Source: Nitrospira sp. ND1 | GTDB taxonomy: Bacteria > Nitrospirota > Nitrospiria > Nitrospirales > Nitrospiraceae | Direction: 5' to 3' | DNA: 64,000 nucleotides | NCBI RefSeq assembly: GCF_900170025.1 | Contig: NZ_FWEX01000005.1 | Location: 109,073-173,072 of the forward strand | In this document: positions 21,884-34,246 of the stretch, one piece after another | Position numbering within the stretch: the first letter of the stretch is position 1 | Layout: each line of letters opens with the position of its first letter | Notes under the pieces: generated by a model | Seen by the model: the letters and a program-made list of their open reading frames with translations, nothing else | Told to the model about the DNA's origin: nothing | The model's database searches: none | Translations under genes and position numbers: made by a program

Positions 21884-24800
21884 GATTCCGTTCCATGATC
21901 TCAAGAATGTTGTCGAGGGCACCCTGTTCGATTTCAACGTCCGGAAAATCAGACGGGGTATACCCGCCGGCGTCCGGCGCGCAGCAATGGGCGATCAGGT
22001 CGCGCAACCGCTGCCGATACGAGGCAGCAAGCATCTCGATCGTCGCCGGTTTGATCCGTGCGCGGCTGTGAGTCCAGCTCACGCTCAGCCGCCCCTCCGT
22101 GACATCCGCGTTGATGCTGAGTTCATATCGCATCCGATTCGAGGAACCGTGTTCCCGTCCCGTGGGCTCCGGCGCCAATGCAAATAGGGTCTGTTCGGCC
22201 CCGCCTTGATCGAGTTGGCCCAGATAGTTGAAGCAGACCTGCGCGGCGGTCTGACGTCGAAGGCGCTCCGTCTCAGGCGAACGGGTCAGATACCTCAAGA
22301 CTCCATACCCTACCCCGCCGGAGGGTACGGCCCGCAGTTGCTCCTTGATGTCCTTTACGACCTCGCCTGTCGAGCCGCCCGGAAGCCGGAGCAGGAGTGG
22401 AAAGATGCTTGTGAACCATCCCACAGTGCGCGAGAGATCGGCCCCTGGAATCAACGGCTCACGGCCATGTCCTTCGAGATCCAGCAGCAACTCTTCCTTG
22501 CCCGTCCAGCGATGGAACGTTTGAAGCAAGGCCGCCAACAGGAGATCGTTTACCTGAGTCCGGTAGGCAGCCGGCGCTTGCCGCAACATGGCTTCCGTCT
22601 CTTCCCTACTGAACCCCACGTGACAGATCTCCGCCGAGGCTTCCGTCCGTTCTCCCGCCGGATCATCAAGCGGCAACGAACGATCCGTCGACCGGTCCTG
22701 TTTGGCCCAGAAGTCCAGCTCACCCAGGAGCGCTCCGGATTCAGCCAAGGCCTGTGCCGCTTCGGTCCACTGTTTGATCGAGGTGGTCTTCGGTGGAACG
22801 ACCAAGGCACTCCCCTCCTCCGCCAGATAGGCCTGCTCAAGGTCCTCCAGGAGGATGCGCCACGACACCCCGTCAACCACGAGATGGTGGGCGATCAACA
22901 GGAGCCTGCCGGGCCGGTTCGGCCCGAGATCGAACAGCACCGCCCGAAATAGAGGCCCTTGCTCCAGATTGAGGCTCTGCTGGTACCGTTCGGCCTCGTT
23001 GGAGACGGCGGCCGCTAACTCTTGGTCGGAGACCTGACTGAGATCGACGGACAACAAGAGATCCTCACATGGGACGATAGCCTCGATACGTGCGGTCAGA
23101 CCGTTCGAGAGGTCGAAGCGGGTGCGCAAGGCATCATGCCGCTCGATCACCGTCCGTAGCGCGCGGGCCAACCTGGCCTGATCCGGCGCTTCCGACATCG
23201 TGACCATGAGCGACTGGTTCCAGTGATGGGGTTCGGACAGCTGTTGTTCGAACAACCAGTGCTGGGCCGGAGTCAGCGGCAACACTCCCGACACCAAGCC
23301 CTGCTCCGCCTGGATTGCAGGCATGGCAGGCGACTCCAGATTCACCACCGCCGCGAGGCGCTCGACCGTTTGCTGCTGAAACAAATGTCGCGGCGTCAGC
23401 GACAGGCCGATTTCCTTCGCCTGCGTGATCACCTGCAGCCCGAGGATCGAATCCCCGCCGAGTTCGAAGAAGTTATCGTGGCGGCCGACCTGCGCGAGGC
23501 CGAGCACCTGGGCCCAGATGGCGGCCAGCTGCTGCTCGGTCGCCGTCGTCGGCTCGGCATAGGCCTGTGTGCGCGGCGCCTCGACCTCCGGCGCAGGCAG
23601 GGCCCGGCGGTCCACCTTCCCGTTCGGGCTCAGGGGCAGCCGCTCCAGCCGTACGATCACCGCCGGCACCAGATACTCCGGCAGCGTCTGCGCGAGCGCC
23701 TGCCGCAAGCCTGCCGCGTCGAACGGGGGCGTCGGGTCGGTCGTCACATAACCGACGAGCCGGGCCCCGCCGGGGCCGTCCCGGCGCGCCAGCACCACGG
23801 CCTCCCGGATCGCCGGCTGCTGCCGCAGGGCCGCCTCTACTTCGCCCAACTCGATGCGCACGCCCCGGATCTTGACTTGATGGTCCAGCCGCCCCAGGTA
23901 TTCGATGGCGCCGTCGGGCCGGTACCGCACGAGATCGCCGGTCCGATAGAGCCGCTGCCCGGGCTGGTCACTGAAGGGATCCGGCACAAACCGCGCCGCC
24001 GTCAGGTCCGGCCGCCGGTGATAGCCCCGCCCCACGCCGATCCCGCCGATGTAGCATTCGCCCGGCACGCCGATCGGCACCGGCTCGCCCTGCGGATCCA
24101 GCACATAGATCTGCAGATTGGCGATGGGCCGCCCGATGGGCACGGTGGGCGCGGGCGGGGTCGGACAGGTCCAGGCGGTCACGTCGATGGCGGCTTCGGT
24201 GGGGCCATAGAGATTATGCAGGGCGACGCCCGGCAGCACCTGCTGCACCCGCGGCGGCAACGTGGCCGGCAGGGCTTCGCCGCTACAGAGGATCTGGCGG
24301 AGGCTCCGGCAGGTCTCGACGCCGGGCTGGTCCAAAAACGCCTGCAGCATGGGCGGGACAAAGTGCAGGGTGGTGATGCCCTGCTCCACGATGTGCTGGA
24401 TCAGCCGGGCCGGGTCCTTGTGGGCGTCGGGCTCGGCCATGACCAGTTCGGCGCCGACGAGCAGCGGCCAGAAGAATTCCCACACGGAGACGTCGAAGCT
24501 GATCGGGGTCTTCTGGAGGACGCGGTCCGCCGGCGTCAGCCTATAGGCCTCTTGCATCCACTGGAGCCGGTTGCGGAGCCCCGCGTGGCTGTTGCCGGCG
24601 CCTTTCGGCTGCCCGGTGGAGCCGGAGGTGTAGAGGACGTAGGCCAGCTGCGTCTCGGTGGTCGCCAGCACCGGCGGGGTCGAAGGAGACCCGTCGAGGA
24701 TGGCGCGGTCGCGATCCAGGCAGAGGGTCGGGCCGTCGTGCGCCAAGCGCGCGGCTTGCGCGGCGTCGGTCAGCAGCAGGGCGGCCTGGCTGTCCTGCAA

Positions 24801-27800
24801 CATGTAGCGCAGTCGCTCGGTGGGATAGGTTGGATCGAGGGGCACGAAGGCGGCACCCGCGTACCAGGTGCCGAGCAGCGCCACGACCAAATCCACCGAC
24901 CGTTCCAGCGCCACGGCCACCAGACATTCCGGCCCGATCTTGCGCGCCTGGAGCGCCTGGGCCAGTTGGGCGGCCTGCGCGAGTAAGGCCGCATAGGTCA
25001 CCGTCGTCTGGCCGGCCCGCACGGCGACGGCCTCCGGCGTCCGCGCCGCCTGCGCCGCAATCAGCGCCGGCACCGCCACCGCCGGATACGCCCGCCCCGT
25101 CCGGTTCCACGCCCCCACCACCTGCGAACACTCCGCCGACGCCAGCAGGGGAAGGAGACCCAGGCGTGCATGAGGGTTCTGTGTCATGGCCGTGAGCAGC
25201 GTCTCGAGCTGCCGCACCATGCAGGCAGCAGTCTCGTCGCGGAACCGGTTCCGGTGATACCAGAGTGAGAGCGTCAGTTCCTTTCCGGGTAACACGTTGA
25301 GCGTCAGGGGATAATTCGTCTGTCCTTGCAGCGCGACGCCTTGAATGGTGAGCTCGGTCGCTTTCTCCAACGACTCATCCAGCGGGTGGTTGTCGAAGAC
25401 GATCAGACTCTCGAAGAGGGCTTGCCCGCGAGGCACATCGCTCCAGCCTTGGATCTGCACCAGCGGCGTCTGCTCGAATTGCCGTAGTTCGCTATTGTGC
25501 TCCAGCAGAGCTCGCAGCCATTCGGAGAGGACGGCGTCTGGAGCCACCCGTACCCGCAGCGGAAGGGTGTTGATGAACAGACCGACCATCCGTTCGATCC
25601 CGGGTATGTCGGCGGACCGGCCGGACACGGTCGTACCGAACAGCACCTCCGATTCTCGACTGTACCGGCTTAACAACAGCGCCCACGCGCCCTGCACGAG
25701 GGTATTGAGCGTCACATGATGCCCCTGCGCGAACGTGCGCAACTGCGCACTGGCCTCGGGCGAAAGCGTGATGGCGGCCGTGCCGCTTGAGCGGTGTTGA
25801 CCGGCCTCTTCAGGCGCGACCTCTTCGCCCAGGACCGTCGGCGTCGTCACTCCCTTCAGGGCCTTGCGCCAAAATCGCTCGGCCTCGGCCTGATCCTGTC
25901 CGAGGAGCCGAACGATGTGATGGCGATAGGGCGCGACCGGTTCGAACAACGGAGCCGCTCTTCGCCGCAGGGCTTGGTATGCGGTCAACACTTCCTGCAA
26001 CAGAATCGGCAGACACCATCCGTCCATGAGGATGTGGTGGTGCGTCCAGAGCACGTCGTAGGTGTCCCGGCCGACGCGGAACAACAGGATCCGCATCAAG
26101 GGCGGCCGTTCGAAGTCGAAATCCGTCAGCCGATCTTCCTCCACTAACCGGCTGAACCGGGCCGCCTGTTCGCTTGACGCACAATCCCGCACATCCACCT
26201 CGCGCCAGGGCAATGCGGCAGCAGGCAGCACGATCTGAATCGGCGTCGATACTTCTCGCCACAGGAACCTCGTCCGCAACAGCGGGTGACGATCGACGAC
26301 CTGCTGCCACGCCTCGCGGAACAGCGGCACGTCCAGTTCGCCCGCCATCCGCCAACTCATCTGCTCGATATAGACGCCGGAGGCCGGGGCATACAGACTG
26401 TGAAAGAGAAGCCCCTGCTGCAAAGGGCTCAGTGGATAGACATCCTCATGGTTCGGACAGGCGGCCTTCGCCGCCGCGGCGGTCGCAGCATCAGGCAGCT
26501 CAGCCAAGAGCTCTTCGTCAGTAATCACCGGAGAGACGTCGCTCGGCTGCGCCAACAGGGCCGCCAGTTCCGCGACAGTCTGATGTTGAAAGACCTGCCG
26601 CGGCGTCAGGCTGAAACCGGCCTGCCGGGCCCGGCTCACCACCTGCAGACTTAGAATGGAATCGCCGCCGAGCTCGAAAAAGTTGTCGTGGATTCCGACT
26701 CGCTCCCGTTGCAACGCCTCCGCCCAGATCAGCGCCACCTGCTCTTCGACTGAGTCACGGGGAGCTGCGTAACCCCCGTCGCCCGGGTCGTCGGGAACCG
26801 GCAACGACGCTCGATCCACCTTGCCGTTCGGCGTGCGGGGCAGGGTATCCAGTTGGACGAACCGCGACGGGATCATCACTTCAGGCAACTGTGACCGGAG
26901 TGTGGCGCGCCATGTCTCGACCGATGACGCCGCCTGCTCGCTTGTCACGACATAGGCCACCAAGCGTTTCTGGCCCGGCCGATCTTCTCGCACCACCGTG
27001 ACGGCGTCCCGAATTCCCGCCAGCTCCCGAAGGCGCGCATCGATTTCTCCCGGTTCGATCCGCACCCCGCGCAATTTGATTTGATGGTCCACCCGGCCCA
27101 GAAATTCCAGGCTGCCATCTGTTCGACGGCGCACCAGGTCTCCGGTTCGGTAGAGGCGCGCACCAGGCTCCGTTCCGAAGGGATCGGGCACGAAGGCGGC
27201 AGCCGTGCGACCAGGATCCTGCAGATAGCCCCGTCCGACCCCGACGCCACCGATGCAGAGTTCACCGGAAACCCCGACCGGCACCGGCGCCAGCCATCGA
27301 TCCACCACCACGAGCCGCATCCGTTGGATGGGCCGTCCGATCGGCATAGAGACCTCATCGGCGGCCGGAGGCGAGGCGATCGTCGCCGTCGCGACGTCAT
27401 CGGCACATTCGGCCGGGCCATAGGCATTCACCAGCGGCACATGGGGATACCGTCGCAGCCACTCGCGGCAGAGCTGCGGCGGCAGCGCTTCACCCGTGGG
27501 CAACAGCCACCGTAACGATCGCAAGGGAACGTCGGCTGCTTGTGGGCCATCCACCATGCCCTTGAGCAGCGCCGGCACAGTTTCGGCGACGGTGACCGCA
27601 TCGCGTTCGAGACAGGTCAAGAGCTGCACAGGATCACGGGCCTCGTCCTCCGGCACGATCAGGGTCCGCCCGCCGCAGATGAGCGCGGCCAGGTGTTGCC
27701 AGACGGAAATGTCGAAACAGGCCGAGGCCGTCTGCGCCACTACGTCATTCGGGCCCAATCCCAAGGAATCGCGCTTGCTCCAGAGGTGGTTCATCAAGCC

Positions 27801-29744
27801 CCGCTGCGTGACCATGGCGCCCTTGGGAATACCGGTCGAGCCGGACGTATAGATGACGTAGGCCAATTGGTCCGGCGAGCAGGTGTGAGGATGAGGCGGC
27901 GCATTGTCCGGCCTTCCGACGACGTCCTCCAGGGCGAGGAGAATCGCGTCGCCGGATGCGAACCGTGGAGAGGCCTCCCCCACACGAGCGCGATAGGACT
28001 CACTCGCCAGGACGACGGACGCCGTGCTCGAGTGAATCAATTCGCCCCAACGGGCCGGAGGGTGAGAGGGATCCAGCGGCAGGTACGTCCCGCCCGCCTT
28101 CAACACCCCCACGATGGCTGTGAGGAGACCAATGCCGCGGTCGAGCAGCAGGGCGACGATCTTGTCCGGGCCGATGCCGGAGGTGGTCAGTGCGCCGGCG
28201 ATCCGGTCGGCCTCTCGGTTCAACTCGGCATACGTCCTGGTTTCCCTCCGGCATTCGACGGCGACGGCACCCGGACTGCATTCGACTTGGGCCGCGAATA
28301 CGGCGGCGAAGTCGAAGCACTCGTCTGTGACGCGGTCATCAGGTCCGACCAGCAGAGCCTCTTGCCACTCTTCGACCGACAGAAGCGGTAACTCATGCAG
28401 TCTGCAGTCCGGCGTCGCGACGATGCCGGCCAACAGGGTCTGGAAATGTCCGGCCATGCGGGCAACGGTCGCCGCATCGAACAGGTCGGTGTTGTATTCG
28501 AAGGCTCCCTCCAGGCCCGCCTCCGTCTCGGCCATGTCCAGCGAGAGATCGAACTTCGCGGCTGCCGCATCGACCTCGGTGATCTCGACGTGCAACCCGG
28601 GCAAACGAACGGCTTCGGCCAGCGTGGTCTGCAGCGCAAACAGCACTTGAAAGAGCGGAGAGTGGCTCAGGGCCCGCGCGGGCTTCAGCGCGTCGACGAG
28701 TTCTTCGAACGGCAACTCCTGATGCTCCTGCCCGCCGAGAACGACTTCACGCACCCGTTCGAGCAACTGCCGGAAGGTCGGATTCTGCGAAAGGTCCGTA
28801 CGCAGGACGAGGGTATTCGCGAAAAAGCCGATGAGATCTTCCGTCTCGCGTTTGGTCCGGCAGGCGATGGGGGTGCCGACACAGACATCGTCGATGCCCG
28901 TATAGCGCATGAGCCAGGTCTGGAACACGGCCAACAGGGTCATAAAGAGAGTCACGTTGTGGCGCCGGCTGAGTTCCCGCAACCCCCCGGCCAGGGCCTG
29001 CGGCAGAGTAAAGACATACCGGCTGCCCGACGACGTTTGGACGGCCCCGCGCGGGCGGTCTGTCGGCAGTTCGATCACCGGGAGGTCTCCAGCCAGTTGC
29101 CGAGTCCAATAGGTCAGGTGCCGATCAAGCACCTCTCCCTGCAACCACCCGCGTTGCCATTCCGCATAGTCCGCATATTGGATGGGGAGCGCAGGCAAGG
29201 CTGCATCGGTCCCCTCCACCGCCTCGACATACAGCTGCGCAAATTCCCGCGCCAGGATCTGCGCGGACCATCCGTCGCACACGATGTGGTGCAGGGTGAC
29301 GACCAGCAGGTGGTCGTCGTCTGTGATGTCGAACAGACGCAACCGGAGCAGCGGCCCCCGCTGAAGATCGAAGGGACGTTGCGCTTCGTCACGCGCCGCG
29401 GCCAGGATGGCTTCCGGCTGATTCGTCACCAGGTCGGTCTCCAGTGTGACTCGACCGACGGTCGCGATGATCTGAACCGGCTCCCCGTTTTCGGTGCTGA
29501 AGCTCGTGCGCAGGACTTCGTGCCGTTCCACGATCCGGTTGAAAGAATTCACCAGGAGCCGGCGATCCACCCTCCCCTTCATCCGCACGGCGATGGCCGT
29601 GTTGTAGGAGGCGCTCTCCGGTTCCAACTGCGAGAGAAACCAGAGCCGCCGCTGCCCGAAACTCATAGGAAACAGGTACTGCGCCGGCTCCGATCCGAGG
29701 ACATCGGCCGGCCTGTCTTGCGTCTGGTCGTGAGGCATCAGCAT
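21873..29744 (-). CDS. NRPS, C-A(Dab)-PCP-C-A(Ser)-PCP-E
   Basis: 2623 aa from the ATG at 29744; a second ATG at 29738 overlaps the dioxygenase stop as TGATG. Domains: C1 (HHIVCDGW), A1 (about 480-985), PCP1 (FFELGGDSI), C2 (HHHILMDGW), A2 (1560-2050), PCP2 (FFELGGDSI), epimerase (about 2150 to the end, [10 protein letters not shown] and FNYLGQLD). A1 code residues D-I-W-E-L-T-A-D-D match the Dab-type domain in the next NRPS. A2 reads D-V-W-H-L-S-L-I-D, the standard Ser code, so the module should deliver D-Ser to the following C domain. The DNA encoding A2 (about 23540-25150) is visibly more GC-rich and Ala/Gln-rich than its surroundings, which suggests domain replacement. Confidence 0.92.
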   Translation of the reverse strand: MLMPHDQTQDRPADVLGSEPAQYLFPMSFGQRRLWFLSQLEPESASYNTAIAVRMKGRVDRRLLVNSFNRIVERHEVLRTSFSTENGEPVQIIATVGRVTLETDLVTNQPEAILAAARDEAQRPFDLQRGPLLRLRLFDITDDDHLLVVTLHHIVCDGWSAQILAREFAQLYVEAVEGTDAALPALPIQYADYAEWQRGWLQGEVLDRHLTYWTRQLAGDLPVIELPTDRPRGAVQTSSGSRYVFTLPQALAGGLRELSRRHNVTLFMTLLAVFQTWLMRYTGIDDVCVGTPIACRTKRETEDLIGFFANTLVLRTDLSQNPTFRQLLERVREVVLGGQEHQELPFEELVDALKPARALSHSPLFQVLFALQTTLAEAVRLPGLHVEITEVDAAAAKFDLSLDMAETEAGLEGAFEYNTDLFDAATVARMAGHFQTLLAGIVATPDCRLHELPLLSVEEWQEALLVGPDDRVTDECFDFAAVFAAQVECSPGAVAVECRRETRTYAELNREADRIAGALTTSGIGPDKIVALLLDRGIGLLTAIVGVLKAGGTYLPLDPSHPPARWGELIHSSTASVVLASESYRARVGEASPRFASGDAILLALEDVVGRPDNAPPHPHTCSPDQLAYVIYTSGSTGIPKGAMVTQRGLMNHLWSKRDSLGLGPNDVVAQTASACFDISVWQHLAALICGGRTLIVPEDEARDPVQLLTCLERDAVTVAETVPALLKGMVDGPQAADVPLRSLRWLLPTGEALPPQLCREWLRRYPHVPLVNAYGPAECADDVATATIASPPAADEVSMPIGRPIQRMRLVVVDRWLAPVPVGVSGELCIGGVGVGRGYLQDPGRTAAAFVPDPFGTEPGARLYRTGDLVRRRTDGSLEFLGRVDHQIKLRGVRIEPGEIDARLRELAGIRDAVTVVREDRPGQKRLVAYVVTSEQAASSVETWRATLRSQLPEVMIPSRFVQLDTLPRTPNGKVDRASLPVPDDPGDGGYAAPRDSVEEQVALIWAEALQRERVGIHDNFFELGGDSILSLQVVSRARQAGFSLTPRQVFQHQTVAELAALLAQPSDVSPVITDEELLAELPDAATAAAAKAACPNHEDVYPLSPLQQGLLFHSLYAPASGVYIEQMSWRMAGELDVPLFREAWQQVVDRHPLLRTRFLWREVSTPIQIVLPAAALPWREVDVRDCASSEQAARFSRLVEEDRLTDFDFERPPLMRILLFRVGRDTYDVLWTHHHILMDGWCLPILLQEVLTAYQALRRRAAPLFEPVAPYRHHIVRLLGQDQAEAERFWRKALKGVTTPTVLGEEVAPEEAGQHRSSGTAAITLSPEASAQLRTFAQGHHVTLNTLVQGAWALLLSRYSRESEVLFGTTVSGRSADIPGIERMVGLFINTLPLRVRVAPDAVLSEWLRALLEHNSELRQFEQTPLVQIQGWSDVPRGQALFESLIVFDNHPLDESLEKATELTIQGVALQGQTNYPLTLNVLPGKELTLSLWYHRNRFRDETAACMVRQLETLLTAMTQNPHARLGLLPLLASAECSQVVGAWNRTGRAYPAVAVPALIAAQAARTPEAVAVRAGQTTVTYAALLAQAAQLAQALQARKIGPECLVAVALERSVDLVVALLGTWYAGAAFVPLDPTYPTERLRYMLQDSQAALLLTDAAQAARLAHDGPTLCLDRDRAILDGSPSTPPVLATTETQLAYVLYTSGSTGQPKGAGNSHAGLRNRLQWMQEAYRLTPADRVLQKTPISFDVSVWEFFWPLLVGAELVMAEPDAHKDPARLIQHIVEQGITTLHFVPPMLQAFLDQPGVETCRSLRQILCSGEALPATLPPRVQQVLPGVALHNLYGPTEAAIDVTAWTCPTPPAPTVPIGRPIANLQIYVLDPQGEPVPIGVPGECYIGGIGVGRGYHRRPDLTAARFVPDPFSDQPGQRLYRTGDLVRYRPDGAIEYLGRLDHQVKIRGVRIELGEVEAALRQQPAIREAVVLARRDGPGGARLVGYVTTDPTPPFDAAGLRQALAQTLPEYLVPAVIVRLERLPLSPNGKVDRRALPAPEVEAPRTQAYAEPTTATEQQLAAIWAQVLGLAQVGRHDNFFELGGDSILGLQVITQAKEIGLSLTPRHLFQQQTVERLAAVVNLESPAMPAIQAEQGLVSGVLPLTPAQHWLFEQQLSEPHHWNQSLMVTMSEAPDQARLARALRTVIERHDALRTRFDLSNGLTARIEAIVPCEDLLLSVDLSQVSDQELAAAVSNEAERYQQSLNLEQGPLFRAVLFDLGPNRPGRLLLIAHHLVVDGVSWRILLEDLEQAYLAEEGSALVVPPKTTSIKQWTEAAQALAESGALLGELDFWAKQDRSTDRSLPLDDPAGERTEASAEICHVGFSREETEAMLRQAPAAYRTQVNDLLLAALLQTFHRWTGKEELLLDLEGHGREPLIPGADLSRTVGWFTSIFPLLLRLPGGSTGEVVKDIKEQLRAVPSGGVGYGVLRYLTRSPETERLRRQTAAQVCFNYLGQLDQGGAEQTLFALAPEPTGREHGSSNRMRYELSINADVTEGRLSVSWTHSRARIKPATIEMLAASYRQRLRDLIAHCCAPDAGGYTPSDFPDVEIEQGALDNILEIMERNHAR

Positions 29745-30772
29745 GGATGACCGGCTCTGCAAGGTTCCGCCATAGCCACCAGAATCTGCCGCCGGCCCTT
29801 AAAAGGCGTGCGGCCATGGGCGGCCAGCATGTTGTCGAGCATCATCACATCGCCCTCCTGCCAGGAGAATTGCACGGCCACGCTCCGGTAGACGTCGCGA
29901 ATTTCATCCAGCAGATCAGACTCGATCGGGCTGCCGTCTCCGTAACAGGCATTTCGGGGCAGGTCTTCCTCCGCCACGACGGCCAGCAGGTCCTCACGCA
30001 CCGCCGGCTCCAGATTCGAGACATGAAACAAATGCGCCTGATTGAACCAGACCGTTTCGCCCGTCAGAGGATGGACCGCGATCGCCTGCGCCACCTGCCT
30101 GGTGCGCAATTCGCCGTCGGCTTTCCACTCGTACAGAATTCCATTGGTCCGGCAGAATGCTTCCACCACTGCAGGGTCTTCCGTGTTGAACACCTTTTGC
30201 CAAGGCACATCCAGACCGTTGCCATAGTTGCGCATGTACATGACCTGCTTCCGGTTGAAGTGTTCCCGGATGCAGGCTGGAATCCGCCGATAGACCTCGC
30301 GGCTGTCCGCGATCGGGGTGTAGCCTCCCTCCTCGGGTGCCTGCCCGCAATAAAACCAGATCTTCATCGGCCATTCCCGCGTGTAGGCCTGCTCGTTGTG
30401 AAGCGGGATATGTTGATGCGGCGGGTATTCGGTCGAAGTGTAGACCTGTCGCTGCACACGCGACCGGGGGGTCGAGCCGAATTCGTAGGACACCAACGAC
30501 GACGTGAACCCACCGACGAACGACTCGAAATCAGCGACCGATCCGATCGGCAGGCCGCGGAAGAGCAGGCCGCCGCTGGCCGGCAGAAATGCCTCGGCAT
30601 AATGGCGCGCGGCGGCGAGATAGCCGTCCAAGGTTCTGCCCTCTACCGGTGTCACCACCAGGGGAAGGCTGCCGTCGGACGAGAGGGGCTCGATCATGAG
30701 GCCACCGTTCCGCGTCACTATGCCGTTCACTCCGGGACGCGTTCCGCAGGACGATCCTGATTCATGGTTCAT
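29738..30772 (-). CDS. SyrP-like Fe(II)/2-oxoglutarate dioxygenase, probable Asp beta-hydroxylase
   Basis: 344 aa TauD-superfamily enzyme. The ATG at 30772 has GGGAGG upstream at good spacing; an ATG at 30790 is the alternative. Metal ligands appear as HNE (His125, Glu127) and distal His319 in [11 protein letters not shown]. The sequence closely parallels the hydroxylase fused to the C-terminus of the second NRPS, e.g. the shared LEPAVR...LPRN...YGDG...IE block. The SyrP family hydroxylates carrier-bound Asp at C-beta. With two Asp modules in the pathway, this free enzyme probably modifies one and the fused domain the other, but which is which is inferred. Its stop overlaps the next NRPS start. 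Confidence 0.85.
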   Translation of the reverse strand: MNHESGSSCGTRPGVNGIVTRNGGLMIEPLSSDGSLPLVVTPVEGRTLDGYLAAARHYAEAFLPASGGLLFRGLPIGSVADFESFVGGFTSSLVSYEFGSTPRSRVQRQVYTSTEYPPHQHIPLHNEQAYTREWPMKIWFYCGQAPEEGGYTPIADSREVYRRIPACIREHFNRKQVMYMRNYGNGLDVPWQKVFNTEDPAVVEAFCRTNGILYEWKADGELRTRQVAQAIAVHPLTGETVWFNQAHLFHVSNLEPAVREDLLAVVAEEDLPRNACYGDGSPIESDLLDEIRDVYRSVAVQFSWQEGDVMMLDNMLAAHGRTPFKGRRQILVAMAEPCRAGHPC

Positions 30773-30823
30773 CGAATACCTCCCACTCATGGTTGAATGC
30801 GTGTGTTCTACCGACCATCTGCA

Positions 30824-31585
30824 TCACAGCCGCAGCGACATGTATGGTTGCAGGAGCAACATCACGGCCTCCACCACCGCCGCTTGAGCGGTGCGGACAA
30901 AAAAGTGATCGCCTTGGAACAGCCACAGTTGAAATCCCCCGGTCGTATGCGCGCTCCAGGGATTCAGCTTATCGACTCCGACAGCCCGGTCCGCCATGCC
31001 GCCGAATGCCGAGATCGCACAACCCAACGGCGATTCCGTGCGATGGCGGTAGGTATCGCGCAAGGAGAAATCTGCACGGAGCGTCGGCAGGACCAACTCC
31101 ATCATTTCGGCATGCTCCAGGATTTCACGCGGCGTGCCGTTGAACCGTCGCATCCGTTCGAGAAACTCCCCGTCCGGCAACTCGCTGAGGCGTTCGTCGT
31201 CGGTCAACTCCGGTGCAGGACAGCCGGAGACGAAGAGGTGCACGGGTTCGATGCCATAGCGTCGACGCAGTTCACGCGCGAACTCGAAGGCGACCAGTCC
31301 CCCTACGCTATGACCGAAGAGGGCGAAAGGCCGGTCGAGAGACGGTTCGATCGCATCGGCCAACTCCACCACCAGCCGACGAAGGTCGCCGATCGGCGGC
31401 TCCTTCATCCGCGCCTCCCTGCCCGGCAGTTGCACGGCACAGACCTCGACCTGCTGAGAGAGCTCCAACGGCCAACCGCGGAACAGCGATGGCCCGCCCC
31501 CCGCATAGGGGAAGCAGATCAGCCGAAGACCATCACCGCGACGGCAGGTGACGATCCATGGCCGCCGATCCGCCGCCGTCAGCAT
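30824..31585 (-). CDS. Type II thioesterase of the NRPS operon
   Basis: 253 aa alpha/beta hydrolase of the GrsT type. The start is ATG at 31585, overlapping the MbtH gene by 7 nt; a longer frame to 31687 would run through MbtH. It contains the early motif [15 protein letters not shown], the nucleophile elbow GHSVGG (Ser93) and a C-terminal GDHFF with the catalytic His. Such free thioesterases remove misacylated or stalled groups from carrier proteins. It is distinct from the releasing TE at the end of the last NRPS. Confidence 0.88.
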   Translation of the reverse strand: MLTAADRRPWIVTCRRGDGLRLICFPYAGGGPSLFRGWPLELSQQVEVCAVQLPGREARMKEPPIGDLRRLVVELADAIEPSLDRPFALFGHSVGGLVAFEFARELRRRYGIEPVHLFVSGCPAPELTDDERLSELPDGEFLERMRRFNGTPREILEHAEMMELVLPTLRADFSLRDTYRHRTESPLGCAISAFGGMADRAVGVDKLNPWSAHTTGGFQLWLFQGDHFFVRTAQAAVVEAVMLLLQPYMSLRL

Positions 31586-31824
31586 GGGGCCGCCGTCTTG
31601 CCCGCCTGTTCGGCCTGCTCCGCCATCCATTTGCGTAAACTCAGCGGCCGCATGTCCGTCCAGACGTCTTTGATGTAGGACAGACACTCATCCTTCAGGC
31701 CGGTCTTGCCGGCGTCCTGCCATCCCAATGGATTTTCGCGATAAGAAGGCCAGATCGAATACTGTTCTTCGTGGTTCACCACGACCTTGTACACCGTCGT
31801 ATCTTCCTGCTCGTCCTGTCCCAT
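31579..31824 (-). CDS. MbtH-like protein
   Basis: 81 aa. ATG at 31824 with a strong AAGGAGG site just upstream. It shows the family signature: N-H-E-x-Q-Y-S-I-W-P, then P-x-G-W, G-x-K-x-x-C-L-x-Y-I, ending [10 protein letters not shown]. MbtH proteins bind the A-domain core and are needed for folding or activity of many NRPS adenylation domains. It is the only copy in the cluster, so it may serve several of the seven A domains. Confidence 0.93.
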   Translation of the reverse strand: MGQDEQEDTTVYKVVVNHEEQYSIWPSYRENPLGWQDAGKTGLKDECLSYIKDVWTDMRPLSLRKWMAEQAEQAGKTAAPC

Positions 31825-31858
31825 GATGCCTCCTTGTTGGTGAGAATGAACTGCGACG

Positions 31859-34246
31859 CTATGACGCCCCGCCACGATCCGACGGCTGCAACGTCAGGTT
31901 GTGGGTCGGCCTTCCTGCGAGCAACGGCGTTGGAACCCCCTCGCTCCAATTGCGCTGTTGATCCCGGTAATGTGCCGACATGGGATGCCCCGATTGGCCC
32001 CCCGGCATGTGAAAGATGGCATCAGAATGGTGCGAGGGCGACACCACCATCCGCTGACTGGCCGCAAGGCTTCCGCTGAGCACCCGCACGCATTGCCCGC
32101 AACCGGACGCTTCCTCATCCGTCATATCCAGCCAGCGCCCTAATCCGGGAATCGCCTCGCTCAAGGGATGGGTCATACGCACGCGATTCATGATTCCCCA
32201 CGTCAGGTCGTCCGGACTGAGCAGGTCGTAGTCGGTCGTGAGTGTTTCCACGGTTTGCTTCAGCTGTTGGAGGAGGAACGTGTTCCAGTCCGCAAATCGA
32301 GCCGGGTCGGGCAGAACGGCAGGAGCCTGTTCCGTCAGCAATGTCCTCAGAGGGGTGTCGAGGTCGCCGTCATAGACGAACCCCGCGTCCTGTTCCCGGC
32401 AACTTTGTAAGAACGGTGCGAAGACGGACGCCGCTAACGTCCGGCGGAACGCCACCAGCAGGCCGAAGCCTTTGCTATCGCTATCGGCCCTGCCCTCCCA
32501 AGCCTCCACGGCACGGCGCACGTCGGCCAGATCGGGGGTTCCCTCGATGACGGACTCGTTCAGCAGACGTTTCACAAGGTCTCGATAAAATTCGTACAAC
32601 TGGGCCGTCGTATCCAATTGCAGCGCCAGTAAATCCGTCTCATGGAAGCGGTCCTTGTCGCGCAATCGTTCCGTGATGCGATAGGCCCGGTAGCCGTTTG
32701 CGAAGGCATGACCGATGACATGGGGGTATTCTTCTCCCACCATGCGGTGGTTGGCACTCACGAGGTAACCCGATGGCGGATCGACGATCCGCGGCAGTTC
32801 GTCCGGCGCGATGAATCCATTCCAGCCCGTCCGTCCATCGGCCCAGGACACACTGACGGATCCGTCGAATCCGCGCCTGACCGGAATTTTTCCCATGAAC
32901 GTCCAGGCAATGTGCCCATCGGCGTCCGCGAGCACCACATTGTTCGGAGGCCCGCCGGCGCGATTGGCGACCGCGATCGCATCCCTCACCGTGCGAGCCT
33001 GATCCATCTGCAGGAGGCCGAGGTCCACCGCATCAGGATCGAGGGCGATCCAACGTAGCGCGACGGGATGTCCCATCAATGGCTTCTCGGCCACGGGCCC
33101 CCAGAGCGTCTCTTTGATTTCCACCACCCGGTCTCGATCGCCCTTGACGGCAATGGTTTCGTTGCGGATCGTGAACCGACGCCAGCCGTCAGGGGTCGCA
33201 TACTCGTCCGCATTGTTCGGATTGAGATCGAGGCGCACAAGGTCGAGAAAATCGCCCTCGACATTGGTCATGCCCCAGGAGACCAGGCCATTGGACCCGG
33301 CGATCACCACGGGAATCCCCGGCACGATCACGCCGGCCACTTCGACCCGTCCATATCTCAACTGAACCCGATACCAGATGTTCGGCACCCCGACGTCGAG
33401 GTGCATATCGTTGGCCAGAATGGCGCGACCGTCTTCGGTTTTCGCGCCGGCCACAGCCCAGGCATTCGAGCCCAGCTCCCGTTTCCGGCCTGGTACGACT
33501 GAGGTCTGAACGGCACGGCTTTGTCCGCCCGCTTGACGCAATGACGCCAAAGCTTCGACCGGCACGGAGGCAGGCGACCGTTGTGTCATGTTCCCCGTAA
33601 ACAGCCGTGCGGTGTAGGAATCGAGCGGCGGCAGGAGGAAGGCCGCGACTTCCTCGGGAAGCGAAGCCTTCATTACCGTGCGCATCCGTTCGTCGTCCTC
33701 ATATCCGTTCAACATCTGAAACATGGCCAACACCAGCAGGATGCTGTCCGTCGGGCTCCATCGAGCGGGCCGATACCCCAGCAACAGAAATTCAAAAGGA
33801 GGAACCGTCATCTGTTCCAGAAACGCATTCACGCCTTCCGCATAAGCCTCCAGGACGGCTCGTTGTTCCTCCGGCAACCGTCTGAGCACCGCCTCTGCGA
33901 CCGGCGACAAGCCCAAATTCCGCTGCCTGAGATCGACCTGCAGTCCGGACTCCCCCAACACTTCGGCCAGTCGTCCCGCGCTGTTTCGCCGGAGCAGGTC
34001 CATTTGAAAGAGCCGGTCCTGGGCCGTCACATACCCGAGTGCTCGCATGGCATCGAGCCGATCCCCGGCCGCCACGACCGGGATTCCATACGCATCGAAG
34101 GCAACGGCCACCGGCGCCTGCAACCCCGGCAGCTTTAGGACGCCGTCTCTCATCGGCAGGGACGCGGAACCTGCAAACAGGAGGGAGACAACCCCGAACC
34201 CCAGAATGACCCCGACGGCTGCGAGGACACGTCCTCTGCTGATCAT
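31859..34246 (-). CDS. Penicillin-acylase family (PvdQ-like) Ntn hydrolase
   Basis: 795 aa. Residues about 5-27 form a signal or membrane anchor, so the enzyme acts in the periplasm. An alpha chain and spacer precede the autocleavage point at [11 protein letters not shown], giving Ser260 as the N-terminal nucleophile of the beta chain. The NDMHL and SWGMTN segments are typical of the family. In pyoverdine synthesis PvdQ removes the fatty acid placed by the FAAL starter domain after export. The same gene set (FAAL, PvdE-type exporter, acylase) occurs here, so a matching deacylation step is inferred. Start ATG overlaps the aminotransferase stop by 4 nt. A different amide substrate cannot be excluded. 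Confidence 0.85.
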   Translation of the reverse strand: MISRGRVLAAVGVILGFGVVSLLFAGSASLPMRDGVLKLPGLQAPVAVAFDAYGIPVVAAGDRLDAMRALGYVTAQDRLFQMDLLRRNSAGRLAEVLGESGLQVDLRQRNLGLSPVAEAVLRRLPEEQRAVLEAYAEGVNAFLEQMTVPPFEFLLLGYRPARWSPTDSILLVLAMFQMLNGYEDDERMRTVMKASLPEEVAAFLLPPLDSYTARLFTGNMTQRSPASVPVEALASLRQAGGQSRAVQTSVVPGRKRELGSNAWAVAGAKTEDGRAILANDMHLDVGVPNIWYRVQLRYGRVEVAGVIVPGIPVVIAGSNGLVSWGMTNVEGDFLDLVRLDLNPNNADEYATPDGWRRFTIRNETIAVKGDRDRVVEIKETLWGPVAEKPLMGHPVALRWIALDPDAVDLGLLQMDQARTVRDAIAVANRAGGPPNNVVLADADGHIAWTFMGKIPVRRGFDGSVSVSWADGRTGWNGFIAPDELPRIVDPPSGYLVSANHRMVGEEYPHVIGHAFANGYRAYRITERLRDKDRFHETDLLALQLDTTAQLYEFYRDLVKRLLNESVIEGTPDLADVRRAVEAWEGRADSDSKGFGLLVAFRRTLAASVFAPFLQSCREQDAGFVYDGDLDTPLRTLLTEQAPAVLPDPARFADWNTFLLQQLKQTVETLTTDYDLLSPDDLTWGIMNRVRMTHPLSEAIPGLGRWLDMTDEEASGCGQCVRVLSGSLAASQRMVVSPSHHSDAIFHMPGGQSGHPMSAHYRDQQRNWSEGVPTPLLAGRPTHNLTLQPSDRGGAS

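Noticed and set aside
23223..24986. 587-aa open frame on the + strand
   Set aside because: Antisense to the Ser A domain in very GC-rich DNA; no ribosome site or domain pattern.
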